From contig JAOANR010000002.1 of NCBI GenBank assembly GCA_030278955.1, positions 27,328,057-27,392,056 of the forward strand: DNA of 64,000 nucleotides, given 5' to 3'. Below are positions 10,410-24,030 of the stretch, in pieces. This stretch comes from Hygrophila difformis. Lineage: Eukaryota > Streptophyta > Magnoliopsida > Lamiales > Acanthaceae. The translations under genes were made by a program, and so were the position numbers. How positions within the stretch are numbered: the first letter of the stretch is position 1; every line of letters begins with the position of its first letter. The notes beneath the pieces were generated by a model. The model ran no database searches and was not told the origin of the DNA. It was given only the letters and a program-made list of their open reading frames with translations.

Positions 10410-11105
10410 ACAAGAACCTGTGGCAGCACTTTTCGTATGCTTCCTCGATATCAGGTTTGGCACAATTCTACCAAGGCCAGTTGAAAGTATCTGCAAGGAA
10501 TGCCCAAGGAGTTAAGTCCAATATGCATATGTAAATATGATAAGCCCACTGGAGAAGGAAACATTGAAAAAGAAAAAAAAAACAAAACAAAACAAAAATT
10601 GCCAAAGGCAATCAATGAAATGAGATGAGCCCATGAGGCATTGACTTACCGTCATCACAAACAATGCACTGAGAGCACCAAATAGAACAATTGACTTGGG
10701 ATGTCCCATTGCCATGAGAGCTGCTATTATAAAAGTTTCATCGCCAATCTAGAAGCAGGACACAAAGTTTTTGTAAAATGCTAAATGCAAATGTTACAGA
10801 ACGGCTAACTTCCTAAAGAGAATTCTAGTTATAACGCCATTTCACTCAATAGCATAATCACGATCCATCACTTCAGATGACAGCATTATACGGGACTAAT
10901 GCAACAAAAACAAAAAAAGTACTGAGCAGAGCAGAGAAATAGAATACAAAATGATTCACCAATCTCACTGACAAGAATCATAGATAAACTTCCAATGAAA
11001 GCATCGAAGACACCAAGACCAGAGTCCACATCAACATCAAGAGTAACGACATCAGGATCTTTATCTTCTTTGACAATACCAGGCTTAAATTTTTCCACAA
11101 TTACC
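10410..11105 (-). pseudogene. GDT1-like (UPF0016) Mn/Ca transporter fragment
   Basis: Three exon pieces lie in order on the minus strand: about 10960-11095 (VFDAFIGSLSMILVSEIGES), 10650-10755 (GDETFIIAALMAMGHPKSI, then VLFGALSALFVMTV) and 10440-10500 (GLGRIVPNLISRK). The family is defined by E-x-G-D-K-T/S motifs that form the cation path. Here the first copy reads EIGES at an exon end, and the next exon supplies GDETF with E in place of the usual K. The second half of the protein is absent. The source family acts in Golgi or plastid membranes, but this piece does not show which member it is. Confidence 0.75.
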
Positions 11106-11199
11106 TGTCAAATCACATAGATATCATCAAATCAAAGCATTCATCTAGGTTCGTTATAATTATCGCTTTCATTGAGGTTCTAAGATGATATATAATTGG

Positions 11200-12235
11200 C
11201 CTGCTAAAAGGTAAAACTCACCATCTTCTTTGAGCTTATTCAAGAGTTGTGCCTTTGTGGGAAGAGTGTACATTCCAGCACCAACTGCCTTTCTAATTGC
11301 CCATCCATGGTGGGGAGCAAAAACATCTGCATATGCCTTCGAAGCTGCATCCTTTAGCGAATTCCCACTGAGAACAGACATTTAAGATAGTGGTAAGTAT
11401 GAAACCTGCACTAAGCTGATTTGATTGATATCAAATTTACTGAACAATTCAGGCTACTTTTACAAATTAATTTTATGTTAGTCAGGGCAACTGCATAACA
11501 ATTTTCTGACTGGAAAAGTTCAAGATATATTTCTTGGATTTTCTTTATGACAGTACTCCAATAAGTGGTTTGTGTGGAAAACTTACTATTGGAAAACGCA
11601 CACATGAATTTTGTAGACATAGACCTCTTAAAAGAACTGCCTAATTTTCTGAATAATAGTTGCTTCAGTATTTATATTGACTCTAGCAAGGGCTTGACTG
11701 ACATGCTTGCTACACAGATTGCTGTAATTTGAAGCAATTACTTTTCATGAGCGCAGATTTTTTTTTTTAAAACCTTCATAGAAAATATTGCTTAACCTCG
11801 AGGGCAAAAAACATGTAAACCCCATTTGGATTTTGGAAGTACTTGCTTAAACTTGAGATTGAAATCTTTTAACTATTATATCCAAATTGTAATTAATCAT
11901 TTTATAAGAAGATTTCAAAGATGTTTCTATATTTTCATAAAAAAGGCTGGCATAGGATTATAGATGTTCAATGAGTTATAACAAAACATTGAACATGACA
12001 AACTAAACCAGCCCTTAATGAAGTGGTTATGAGCTTTCAAGGGTTGAGGATGGCAAGCTTACTCTGAAACCATAAACTGAAACAACACTTTGACCATGTC
12101 GATCCCACGCTTCACTCTCAAAAGATTCCTTGTATGGCTCACAGCCTTACGCACACAATGGCTTCAATATCACCCTCCATCATATCTGGAAGTGTCGGTA
12201 TGGAATCCGATGCCCCAGCGAGATCATCCACCTGG
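11200..12235 (-). pseudogene. Glycolipid transfer (GLTP/ACD11-like) protein fragment
   Basis: GLTP-fold proteins move sphingolipids between membranes. Two exon pieces are present: about 12060-12235 (GASDSIPTLPDMMEGDIEA, then in another frame HTRNLLRVKRGIDMVKVLF) and 11215-11370 (NSLKDAASKAYADVFAPHHG, WAIRKAVGAGMYTLPTKAQL). The Arg/Lys and HHGWAIRKA residues belong to the lipid head-group site of the family. The frameshift between DIEA and CVRK makes it non-functional. The exon edges keep splice-like dinucleotides. Confidence 0.8.
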
Positions 12236-12522
12236 TACATGACAGTAAATCAAACAAAAAGAATATCCAATGGAGATTAATAATTCTAAAGAAAATCTAG
12301 GTATATATGTTGTAAAAAGTGCCTGATGATCTTTTATTTTCCCTTGAATATATAGAGGGCGATGTGGTTCGCAATGAGTAACCCCAATAAATGATAGAGA
12401 ATGATTACATAAATGTGCATTATACATAACTCTATTTCAGGTAATGAATAAGAGTGAAACCTTGGAAGTTCATCTAATCTAAACAAGATAAGACGAACCA
12501 GGGTAAGTCCCTAACTGAAGGC

Positions 12523-12725
12523 TCTATACCATGTGCAAAGCTGGATAGAATGAATCCAGAGAATACCTCAGGGCGTGTAAAATCTTAATTTATCTGTCTT
12601 TGTCAATGAGTAACCACTATTAAGAACAAAACAATACATCTGATTTACACATGAGGGCTCTATACCATAACTACTATCCTTGACATAGAATGAATCCATA
12701 GAATACCTCAGGGCGTGTAAACCCC
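12523..12725. repeat. Local direct duplication, about 65 bp, two copies
   Basis: Similar stretches at about 12523-12585 and 12655-12725 share GGCTCTATACCAT, ATAGAATGAATCCA and GAATACCTCAGGGCGTGTAAA. They are separated by about 70 bp within Helitron 1. Confidence 0.6.
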
Positions 12726-13129
12726 CGATCAAGATAAGCATCCCCAATTCCCCACGAACATTTTTCCCCTAAGAACTCTCCTGCTCCTTTGCCAATTTTC
12801 TGTCATTTTCACCAAAAGATCTCTACTTTTAAGTACATGATTCAACTGCACACAATGATTGATTTATTAATAAAAAAGGTGCAGCTTCTGCACATTTTTA
12901 TTTATAACATGCAACATCTCAAAATTCACCATGCATAATATTAGAAGTTCATTCAGCTGATTGTGATGGTCAAATCTCAAATTTACTTTCACCACGTTGA
13001 ATGGAATTTATCCAGAACCTCAAAGAAAAACAAAATATCACACAAAGAGAGCAAGATTCAAAGCTGTGGAACTGATCAGTGGTCATTTGAATACATTTTA
13101 TGGTTGCATGCATATCTATAGCGTACCTT

Positions 13130-13870
13130 ATTTGCTGGTTTGTTGCCAAAGCCAAACTTGTTGGGTGGTTTGCATCATGAATCTTGTAGTTTCGAAACCA
13201 GTCCCTTATTGCAGTAAGCGTTCCCTATGTGATGAATATGGAAATCAGTGGAGATTAGAACAAGAAAAGAAGTAGTATTTCCTTCGAGTATAACAAGCAA
13301 TGAAAAACCATTTTATTAAAGAATTGGATAAATTGGCATAATTAGAAAAACATTAAACAACATTCTTTTCAAGATATATTTGTGTTTGATTAACAATAAA
13401 CTGTGTCACTGACATGCTGTTACAGGAGGGAAGGCTAAATGAAATCAGACCATATGTATCAGGAAATGCTTTTCTACATCTTCAACATCATTTACAGGGA
13501 AGCCTTAGAATCGTCTAGGGAAATTGCAACAATTTTCCAATCAAGCTCCCCCTCGTCAACCATTGCCAAAGCAGACAAGGGTTTGACCTTTAATACTTGC
13601 CCAATTTTGGCTCGGCTCTCCCCAATCTCAACAACATCAACTGCTCGGGGAAAAGGAAATTATTAAATTTTAGTGGAGTCATATGCCCTGTATTTCTTGT
13701 GGTTGGTTGTGAGGAAAAAGAAGTTTTAAAGGTAACAAAAGGGAATCGTGTTTGTAAACCTGGATCATTATCTCCCAACGCCCCCCTCCACTTCGTCATT
13801 TGCAAATGATGGATCTTCCCACGTTTGTGGAAGCAGCCCATAATTCCAATTAATATTGTATCTGAGAAAA
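13130..13870 (-). pseudogene. PPA6: Plastid soluble inorganic pyrophosphatase fragment
   Basis: The source enzyme hydrolyses pyrophosphate in the chloroplast. Three exons are in order on the minus strand: 13775-13870 (WNYGLLPQTWEDPSFANDEV, then EGALGDNDPG), 13525-13665 (VDVVEIGESRAKIGQVL, then AMVDEGELDWKIVAISLDD) and about 13145-13225 (GTLTAIRDWFRNYKIHD). The D-N-D-P and VDVVEIG parts form the pyrophosphatase signature across an exon junction. The last exon has lost one base after KIHD, and the expected KFGFGNKPANK continues in a shifted frame. The N-terminus and transit peptide are absent. The match to the plastid PPA6 type is closer than to the short cytosolic enzymes. Confidence 0.85.
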
Positions 13871-14414
13871 ACTAAAGAAAATCGGGTCCTCAAACAGAAA
13901 CCTGATTAAAGAAATGATGCAAAGAAGCAACTGTTCAAATCTAGCATAATAAGATAACATAATATACTCAATAGCAGAAACGCACAGGCCAAGATCAAGC
14001 ATGACTAATTGAAGCTAGAATATGCAGTGAAAGAAATGGAAATGGTGAAGTTGGAGATCTTAGTTTTTGAGCTTTATGTGTGCTTGGTAACAAAGTGTGA
14101 AGCTGAAGATCAGCTTAGTGCTTTTTCTACAGCTGTAAAAGATATTTACAAGAAAATATATAACCAAAAGTGATATTGAGCATCTATTGAACAGGTCATA
14201 GAAGATGAGATTATCTCTCTGGCAGCCTCAAACTAACCAATAATGGTGGGGACTGGGGAGAGCTCACTTTAGTTTTTACTTCTTAAATAATGGAAATGAA
14301 AGAGGTCAGACTTCACCCTACATAGAGGGCCTGCCACACGCTTCATGGTTTATTTCGAATATAAATTATGTGCAACACCCTCGCAGTTAGGAAATACCAC
14401 AATGATAAAGTACT

Positions 14415-14508
14415 ACACGAAGCAATGATTAGATTTTGATGATAGAGAAATAGATAACACGAAGCAATGATCATATTTTGATGATAGAGAAATAGATAAC
14501 ACGAAACA
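14415..14508. repeat. 42-bp tandem repeat, about 2.2 units
   Basis: Units beginning ACACGAAGCAATGAT start at 14415 and 14457, with a partial third at 14499. They contain TTTGATGATAGAGAAATAGA. No function is evident. Confidence 0.8.
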
Positions 14509-14614
14509 AAACCTAGTAGAAACAACTCTATGGTAAACAACAGAGGAAACAAGGAAGGTTTCGAAAATCAAACACACAATAGTATGCTTATTATATAGCT
14601 CAAGAAAGAAGAAC

Positions 14615-15070
14615 CTGCATTATGGTAGTAAGGCCAAGTGAACTTAAGCAACTTCATGAGCTCTTCTATTTCCTGGTATGAAACTCAAAGGATATCAAAT
14701 AAACTGATTTGTTCATAAACAAACAAATTATCATTCAATTAATACGGAAAAGATAATTTTTTCTCAGAATCTACGACCAAGCCTCAGGAAAGAAAACGAA
14801 TCAGGTGTACAAATTATTTTTCAATGTATGAGAAGTTAATCAAATTAAAAAATACAAAATAAAAATCAGAACCTCTATCAGCTGGCCATCCCCCACAATA
14901 TCAAATAAACAATAGACTAACTTCTCATAGAGCCGAATGTGCAAATGACAGCTAGTTGTCCAATAATATGTTTCTCCCTCCATGCCAAAGCGCCCAGGCA
15001 TAGAAGAGGACGCTAGAATGATTTGTGGAAGAGATAAAAGTGCATAACTTTGCTCAGAAGGAGACATCTA
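14615..15070 (-). pseudogene. DUF810/MUN-domain (PATROL1/UNC13-like) protein fragment
   Basis: Two exon pieces on the minus strand read PGRFGMEGETYYWTTSCHL, HIRLYEKLVYCLFDIVGDGQ (about 14875-15065) and EIEELMKLLKFTWPYYHNA (about 14620-14690). The LYEKLLxxxFDxxxDGQLIEE and ELLKxTW pattern is typical of the plant DUF810 family, distant UNC13/MUN proteins; PATROL1 in this family controls proton-pump delivery to the plasma membrane. This is a small part of a protein of roughly 1000 residues. The assignment is by remembered family pattern only. Confidence 0.55.
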
Positions 15071-15124
15071 AATATCCCATCCCTAAGAACACAGAAAGAT
15101 ATCGTGTTATTCCCCTTTTCTTGC

Positions 15125-15126
15125 TT

Positions 15127-15156
<30 letters not shown>
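15125..15156 (+). repeat. T12-G20 homopolymer run
   Basis: Twelve T are followed by twenty G (15137-15156), then TTGGTGGGGG. A 20-G run is rare in plant DNA and could form a G-quadruplex; its true length may also be an assembly approximation. Confidence 0.85.
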
Positions 15157-15158
<2 letters not shown>

Positions 15159-15299
15159 GGTGGGGGAAGTGTAACAACCATTGAGGTGAGAAATGAGTTG
15201 TAAGAAACACCTCTAGATTTCTAATTTTTGCAAGTGTAACTCCAATACTCTGCTTGCTTCTCAGTCTTTTTATGATTCGAAGCGAGTAGTTCTTCAAGA

Positions 15300-17130
15300 A
15301 TATTTGCCTATTATAACAGTATTTTGAGTTATATAAAAAATAGAATGATCCAGTACGATTTCAAATTATTGATCTCTCATGGCTGAAAGATTATTTAACT
15401 TAAATACCAGAATGAAATCCAGTTTTTCTAAACAATGAAACAGGCCATATAAGCAGCACATACCTGAATTTCCATTCACTAAGTTTCAAGCAGAAGTCTT
15501 AACTACGTAAAGTGAATATACCACCCATTAAGAAGGAATGAACCAATACAATTAATCGGAAAAAGTAGAGTTCAAACATAGAGCAACGACAAATTTAAAA
15601 AAAATAAAAAATAAAAATACATTCTAAATAAAAAGCTGGCCAAGTAGAAAAATGAAATTAATCCTTCGGATCTAAGTGGAGAAAACCTGTGAAACAAAAC
15701 CCAAAAACGTGAGATCATACACCCATAAATTGAATCAGAAGGAGGTAAATTCTATCTACCAGCAACAAATAAAAGTCCTATAGAGAGTCAAAACGCAGTG
15801 CTTTTAGATTAAGAAACAAAGAATGCAATCAATGAGAAATTCCAGATACGACAAAGCTAAAATTGATCAATATAGTGAATAAACGCAGCAGGGAGGAAAT
15901 GACCTCCAGTTAGCAGCAACCAAATTTCAAAGTAAAGATGAAACATTTGCCATGATACGAAAAGCCAATTAGAAGAAATGCTCACTGCAAAGTTCCAAAT
16001 CAAATTCAAAAGTAGAATTCATACAAATCAGGACTGAATTCAATAACAATAAAAAAGAGATCGTACTGTAAGTTGTGATACAACAATAATGACCCCAATC
16101 GACAAGCAAGGGTGCAGGCGGGTTCTGGGAGGAACTGAGGCAGGAAATTGAGCTGGGTTGCCTCCCTCTGTTGCGCCGCTACGGTTCCGCGATAGAAAGG
16201 GCATCGATTTGGTGAGGCGGGCCTATAGGAATCCCAAATTTCACTTATGCTTATCCTCTAATCCGTACAAACACCAACAAACTGTATGGCTACATCCTAC
16301 AGCTAATAACCACCACATAATCTTTAATTTTATTTTTAAACTATGCAATTCCAAGACTTTGCCATTAATCTAAAATACAAGGTGATGAGTGCTTTGCTTA
16401 GTGAAAAAAGGGAGCATACAGTGTTTATACCAGTCGATCCAACCTGTGACATCTTTAGTGTGCCCAGTTAATTGCTTCAAAACTGATGGTGTAGATACAA
16501 TGCACACTGGCAAGCTTCCATTTGCTACGCCATAAGCAATTCAGCAGTTCTGAACTCATATGCACAAACAACATAATCAGATTTTACAAGTCATAGATTT
16601 ACCCACAGCTTTGCATTCGTAAAAAAAATAAATAAATAAATAAAATCCTATGCATTCCCACAAAGGAACTTCCTACTGCTTGCACAGGGAACTTTGTATC
16701 AAACTATATATTTGACAAACAAAGGAATCAAAGTGACACAAGTAAGATCCCAAAAAGCGGAATGCCAATTTATAATGAATTCTCAAGATAACTAAATGGG
16801 GCTTAAAATCAGGTTACACTTTTTGTCAACAAAATCAGAACCCATCCTCAGATCCAGTTATCAATAAATAGAACTTCTATGTCCTAGATCCTATATCTGT
16901 TTCAATCAAACAAAACAAGTAGGGTATTATATGAACAAGGACCAATCCATCTTACACAAAAAATAATTGTTATAACTTCAAAAATGGACTGTCATATTCG
17001 ACCAATCCATCCATATTCCAAGTTTCAATCAGAAAATGACGTTCACTTTGCCACGAAGAATCGATATAAAAACAACCCAATAAAATAAAAGGCATGGTCA
17101 ACATGATCAAAACAATTGAAGTCCTAACAA
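15300..17130. other. Helitron 1 interior with unassigned exon-like pieces
   Basis: Two stretches look exon-like but I do not recognise them. Plus strand, about 16110-16205, could encode FWEELRQEIELGCLPLLRR. Minus strand, about 16425-16540, could encode AYGVANGSLPVCIVSTPSV followed by KQLTGHTKDVTGWIDWY. The rest is intron-like. The GC-rich patch at 16090-16220 may be the 5' end of an older captured gene. Confidence 0.35.
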
Positions 17131-18800
17131 ACCTCATTTTGAAGTTTGGCCATGACAGTGGGCTCCTGCAGAAATATTATTCAAAATATATAATGAGAAT
17201 ATTATATTGACAAAATTTTAATACAACTGCAAGGAGTTTCTAGCATATCAAAACGAAAAATATGAATGAAAAAGGTTTTTTTGGGTTCATGAGGCCGAGG
17301 CATTTGGCTTAAAGGATGGGAGGATATCATGCCACACAAACTACAGAGCGAATAAAAGGGAGGGAAAAGGGCTAGGTGGGGATTCGAACCCCCAACCATA
17401 AGGTTAGAATTTGATTAGAGTAAATTAGTTATTTTTAAATGAATAGATTTTGAATACAATTATGCGGAATAATCATAATTCAACCATGTGCATAGATATA
17501 AACACATACTTCTATAAAGAGATTGTAAAGCCAGGAGGGTAAGCACTAACTGTTAAGAAACCGAAGTAGATCTGTTTTCATCTTTTGTAACAGTGGCTTA
17601 AATAGTGAATAGAATGATGCTTCAACAATAAACTGCAATATCCATTTCTATACCTTTGCAACAAGATAAAATGTCCAAGTAAGCACAGCAGCAGATGTTT
17701 CATGTCCAGCTATGAGCAATGTCATCAGATCATCATGGAGTTGTTTGCTTGAAACCTACAAATTGCAGCATGAGAACATTGCCAGAAAATTTATTGTTTT
17801 GCAAAGAGTTAAAGAAACATCAACATCATCTCCAGATGCTAATAGGAAATGAAGAGTGTTGGGATCTTGTTCATTCATGTATTTCTCATGAAACTGCAAT
17901 TCTTCCTCATCCATCATCCACCATTTTCTGCAAATGCAATTCAAGAATTGATTATTAGAGTCAAGGAATTACGGAAGATGGCATCACATTGGCCATCATA
18001 CAAACTGACTAATGGAAAAAATTGTGACTCCTCAACACCCAATGGACAAGGCAACAGACAGTATCACCTCTGGGCAGTGCTACTCAAATAAACTATGCAG
18101 AAGGCAGATCATCAATCCCTCAAAAGGTTGAAATATTTAATCAAAGATAAATGGCTCAGGATTAAGAATTGCTCATCATCTTACGGATAGTCTAGCATTG
18201 CAAGTGTATCATGGCTAAGTGAATGAATTAATTTTGTGAGCTTTCCAAAATAGTATGTAAATGATCAAATTGACATTTGAAATCTCAAGTTTATTTGCTA
18301 ATTAAGACCTTCATATCTTTATCCAAATGGACCCGTAGTCACATGACATCAATACGGCAGATGAATAAAGTAACATAAACAAAGAAAACAAACATACTTT
18401 ACAGATTGCAATCAGATCATCAAGTGTTTCATTGACCAGTTTAAGAGCTGCATTAACCTTCCTCAGCTTTGGGGAAATATCTTTCCATATAGGAATTTCC
18501 CAAAATGGAATTGGTGCAACACTTCGGTCTTCTGCTTCTCACAAGACAGTGTACACGGCCTGCTCCAGAAAGGATTATGCATTAGTTGACTTGTCAAATT
18601 TCAGTTATTGAAGACCAAGCAGCATTAGTTTATTGAAAAAATTTAAGATGAATTCAAATATGGTACCTCTACAATCCCAGTGTCGATTTTAATGAGTCAA
18701 AATCATAATTAAATACAGCTTTCCCAATGATATCTAACGTCAATCGGGAAAATAGAGACTCCATCTCCACATCCTTGCCCAAGTTTTCAGAACCCTAGAC
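17130..18800 (-). pseudogene. CYP97A: CYP97A carotene hydroxylase fragment (LUT5 type)
   Basis: The source enzyme is the plastid P450 that hydroxylates beta rings of carotenes in lutein synthesis. Five exon pieces are in order on the minus strand: 18690-18800 (EMESLFSRLTLDVIGKAVF, NYDFDS), 18400-18565 (SVAPIPFWEIPIWKDISP, LRKVNAALKLVNETLDDLI), 17780-17945 (LQFHEKYMNEQDP, LHFLLASGDDV), 17640-17760 ([20 protein letters not shown]) and 17130-17175 (EPTVMAKLQNE). The I-helix oxygen-activation motif AGHETS is intact. The transit peptide, the ExxR region and the haem-cysteine region are missing. A TGA replaces the expected Arg in AVYTVL-R-EAEDRS at about 18540. Confidence 0.9.
17360..17400 (-). other. 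tRNA-like T-arm / possible SINE remnant
   Basis: On the minus strand GGGGGTTCGAATCCCC forms a tRNA T-arm and matches the Pol III B box, followed by a C/T-rich tail. No acceptor stem, anticodon arm or A box is visible, so this is not a tRNA gene. A 5'-truncated tRNA-derived SINE is the likeliest reading. Confidence 0.3.
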
Positions 18801-18899
18801 AGCCCTGTACTGGTTTGTTGTCAGTTTTCAAAATGAATAGCAAGAACAAACATCCCAAATTCAATGCTATTACCGAAATGAAAGAGTAAGGAACAGTAA

Positions 18900-19812
18900 A
18901 GAACTTCAACAAATTAATTGTTAGGGCACAAATTAAATAACAAGAACAGATACCTAAATCGAAACCCTAAACCAGCGCAAAAACGAAGTCCGACGGGAAA
19001 AACGATGAGGAAGACTGAGGCAGCCGGCGACGGGCTCGTGCAGAGACGAATGCGGAGAACCCAAAATCTAAAAGGAACCCTAAAAATCGAGAAAGTTTAG
19101 AAGCTAAAAGTAAAATCGACAAAGCTAAATTCAAAGAAATATTAACTGAAGAATAAATCCTTACCCTGATTGAAGGTGTTGTGGAAGGCTGACGGAGGTG
19201 CACGGTGGAGTACAAAGCGACAACTTCAGAATAAATCACAGATCGAATTCGCATATGGACTGAATATTCACAATACTAAAAATGTGACAATCACGCACAT
19301 TTTTTTGGATTGGAAAACTCACAGTTGCAGGCTAGCAAGACAGTTGAGCAATCGTGGTGGCGAGAGGGCAGCGCGGATATGGTCGCAGACGGCGGACACG
19401 ATCGGAAGGGGGCCGTCGTTCGTGCAGGCTAGGTGGACAGGAAGGTGGAGCTGCGTGCGGCGACGGCGGAGCTTGGCGTACGAAGTCGCTGCTCAGGCGA
19501 ACCAGCGGCGGCAGTGGCGCGACGACGAGGGTGACGGATTCTGGCTCCATTCCTCCCCCTTGTCCTTCGAACGCCACGACGAGGCTCTAGGAGCGCAGAC
19601 AGCAGAGATTGAGTAGAGAATTGGGGAAATGGACAGGTGAAAGGCGGATGCGTAATCAGTAAGGAAGAAGGCAGGGTTGAATGGCCAGATTCACCTGCAA
19701 TTTCTAATCAATGGGCCAAAATCAATTGAGAAATGAACGGCCATGATTGAAATTGAGTTAGAACGAATGGTGGAGATGTAAATAGGGGTTTTGGAGCTTC
19801 TCTTATAATATA
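18900..19812 (-). other. Helitron 1 5' region with GC-rich first-exon-like block
   Basis: AT-rich DNA gives way to a GC-rich block (about 19340-19600) that stays open in several frames through composition alone. It looks like a captured 5' UTR/first exon, and similar blocks occur near the 5' ends of Helitrons 2 and 3. The terminal 30 bases (AGCTTCTCTTATAATATA on the plus strand) resemble the other Helitron 5' ends. Confidence 0.45.
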
Positions 19813-19825
19813 CTAGCAATGCTTC

Positions 19826-19842
19826 GCTGTGCGATGCACAGC
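19826..19842 (-). other. Helitron 2 3'-terminal hairpin
   Basis: The same 17-base perfect hairpin as Helitron 1 (GCTGTGC, 3-base loop, GCACAGC) lies nine bases inside the CTAG end. Confidence 0.85.
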
Positions 19843-19918
19843 GTACTGAGGGCGTACAACTGCCCATGGAGAAAAAAGAAATAATTATAGGTGAGCGCCG
19901 TCGTTTCCTTATATAATA

Positions 19919-20108
19919 CTCCCTCCGTCCCATTCCAAATGTCCTACTTACTATTTTTGGATGTCCCATTACAAATGTCTTCTTTCTATAAATAGAAATA
20001 ATTTTCCCCTCCAACAACTATGTGGACCCCACCATATACTCACAAACCAACTCTACCTTAATTCCCGTGCCCAACAGTAACAGGACACTTGGGGTGGGAC
20101 GGAGGGAG
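19919..20108. mobile_element. Stowaway-type MITE, 190 bp
   Basis: Terminal inverted repeats CTCCCTCCGTCCCA and TGGGACGGAGGGAG are flanked by TA on both sides (19917-19918 and 20109-20110). This is the Tc1/mariner-derived Stowaway signature. It is inserted just inside the 3' end of Helitron 2. Confidence 0.92.
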
Positions 20109-20352
20109 TACTTATTATGTTCAAAGAAATTTAGTTATATTTAATTTACAAGGCAAGTACGCAGGGCTGAGGAAGCCAAAATTAGACAATATAAAATTTA
20201 CTTAGAGCTGAAGTATTCTAACATCCACAAATCAATAGAAACAAATGCGAAACACACAAATTTTAAAAATACCCACGAATTTAATTTAATAACAATGGAG
20301 ATTCCCCCATGACTTTGTCATAGGTCTAATATGAAGTACCCTTGACAGATCA

Positions 20353-23370
<3,018 letters not shown>

Positions 23371-23499
23371 ATCAGGACCAGTTGCTTGTGTATAAAAGGT
23401 CCGCATTACAGGTAAGCCTCATCCACATCTTTAGTCTCTTAAATTTATATGCCAGGACGCAAGTGGAAATCAATGATAAGTAATAAGAAGTTATAGACC

Positions 23500-23720
23500 A
23501 TGAAAACAAGAAAGATACCACTTCATAACGTATAGCGGAATCCAGAGAACGCGAGAAGCTGACAATAACGGGGAGTATATGTTCTACACAATCTTGAGGA
23601 TGCAATACCTTTCCAAGAGCAGCAGAGCCCTGGACAGCTTCATCCAGGTGGCTGGAGGCAAGTGCCCAGACTTTAGAAAATTCAAATGGGTAGCTTAGCG
23701 ACCGAAACCTAAAATAAAAA
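23500..23720 (-). pseudogene. PP2A scaffold (A subunit)-like HEAT fragment
   Basis: A minus-strand piece reads EAVQGSAALGKVLHPQDC, then VEHILPVIVSFS. This matches the HEAT repeat GCAALGKLLEPQDC-HILPVIVNFS of the protein phosphatase 2A A subunit, which holds catalytic and B subunits together. The sequence then departs from the family (RSLDSAIRYEVV), either through divergence or because the source is another HEAT phosphatase scaffold. Confidence 0.6.
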
Positions 23721-23749
23721 AATCGGAAATTTGAGGTTTAGGGTTTGCT

Positions 23750-24030
23750 TACCATGCAACCTCCTCAGTCCGTTTTCGGCTGAGACTGCCTCTTCCACAG
23801 CCGCATGGAAATCACTTGGTTTGGTACCATGCAACCTCTTCAGACCCTGAAACCTAAACACATCAACCAAAGTCAGAAAGCCTACCATGCCTTCTCCCTT
23901 TACCTCATCGCACAGTCAGAGGAGCAGTACAACATCAACAAGATCCGCTGTCAATGACAACATGTACTTGTCTGCATAGTCATGAAATGGAAAGACCATC
24001 CCAGCTTTAATCCACCCATAATCCTGCAAG
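23750..24030 (-). pseudogene. Unidentified gene fragment in Helitron 2
   Basis: Open minus-strand stretches read KRLHGTKPSDFHAAVEEAV (about 23760-23860) and WIKAGMVFPFHDYADKYML, then SLTADLVDVV (about 23930-24030). Exon-like, but I do not recognise the family. A 14-base word (ACCATGCAACCTCC type) is repeated at about 23752 and 23827. Confidence 0.35.

Larger units (their letters stand above)
6258..19812 (-). mobile_element. Helitron 1: non-autonomous, gene-carrying
   Basis: Read on the minus strand the element ends in a 7-bp-stem hairpin (6271-6287), nine bases and CTAG (6258-6261), followed by T. Its 5' side is the segment near 19785-19812 that reads TATATTATAAGAG then AGCTCC, close to the 5' ends of the other two elements. 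The roughly 100 bp inside the 3' end match Helitrons 2 and 3 (ACAACTGYCMATGG, AGAAATAAT, AGGTGAG). No Rep/helicase is seen, so it depends on enzymes in trans. The cargo is at least seven host gene fragments, all on the minus strand. The 5' TC is missing or was disturbed where Helitron 2 abuts. Confidence 0.8.

Noticed and set aside
17360..17400. tRNA gene
   Set aside because: Only a T-arm-like stem is present; acceptor stem, D arm and anticodon arm are missing.
19170..19616. Plus-strand 148-codon frame and overlapping frames in the GC-rich block
   Set aside because: Several frames are open on both strands because of base composition; no domain is recognised.
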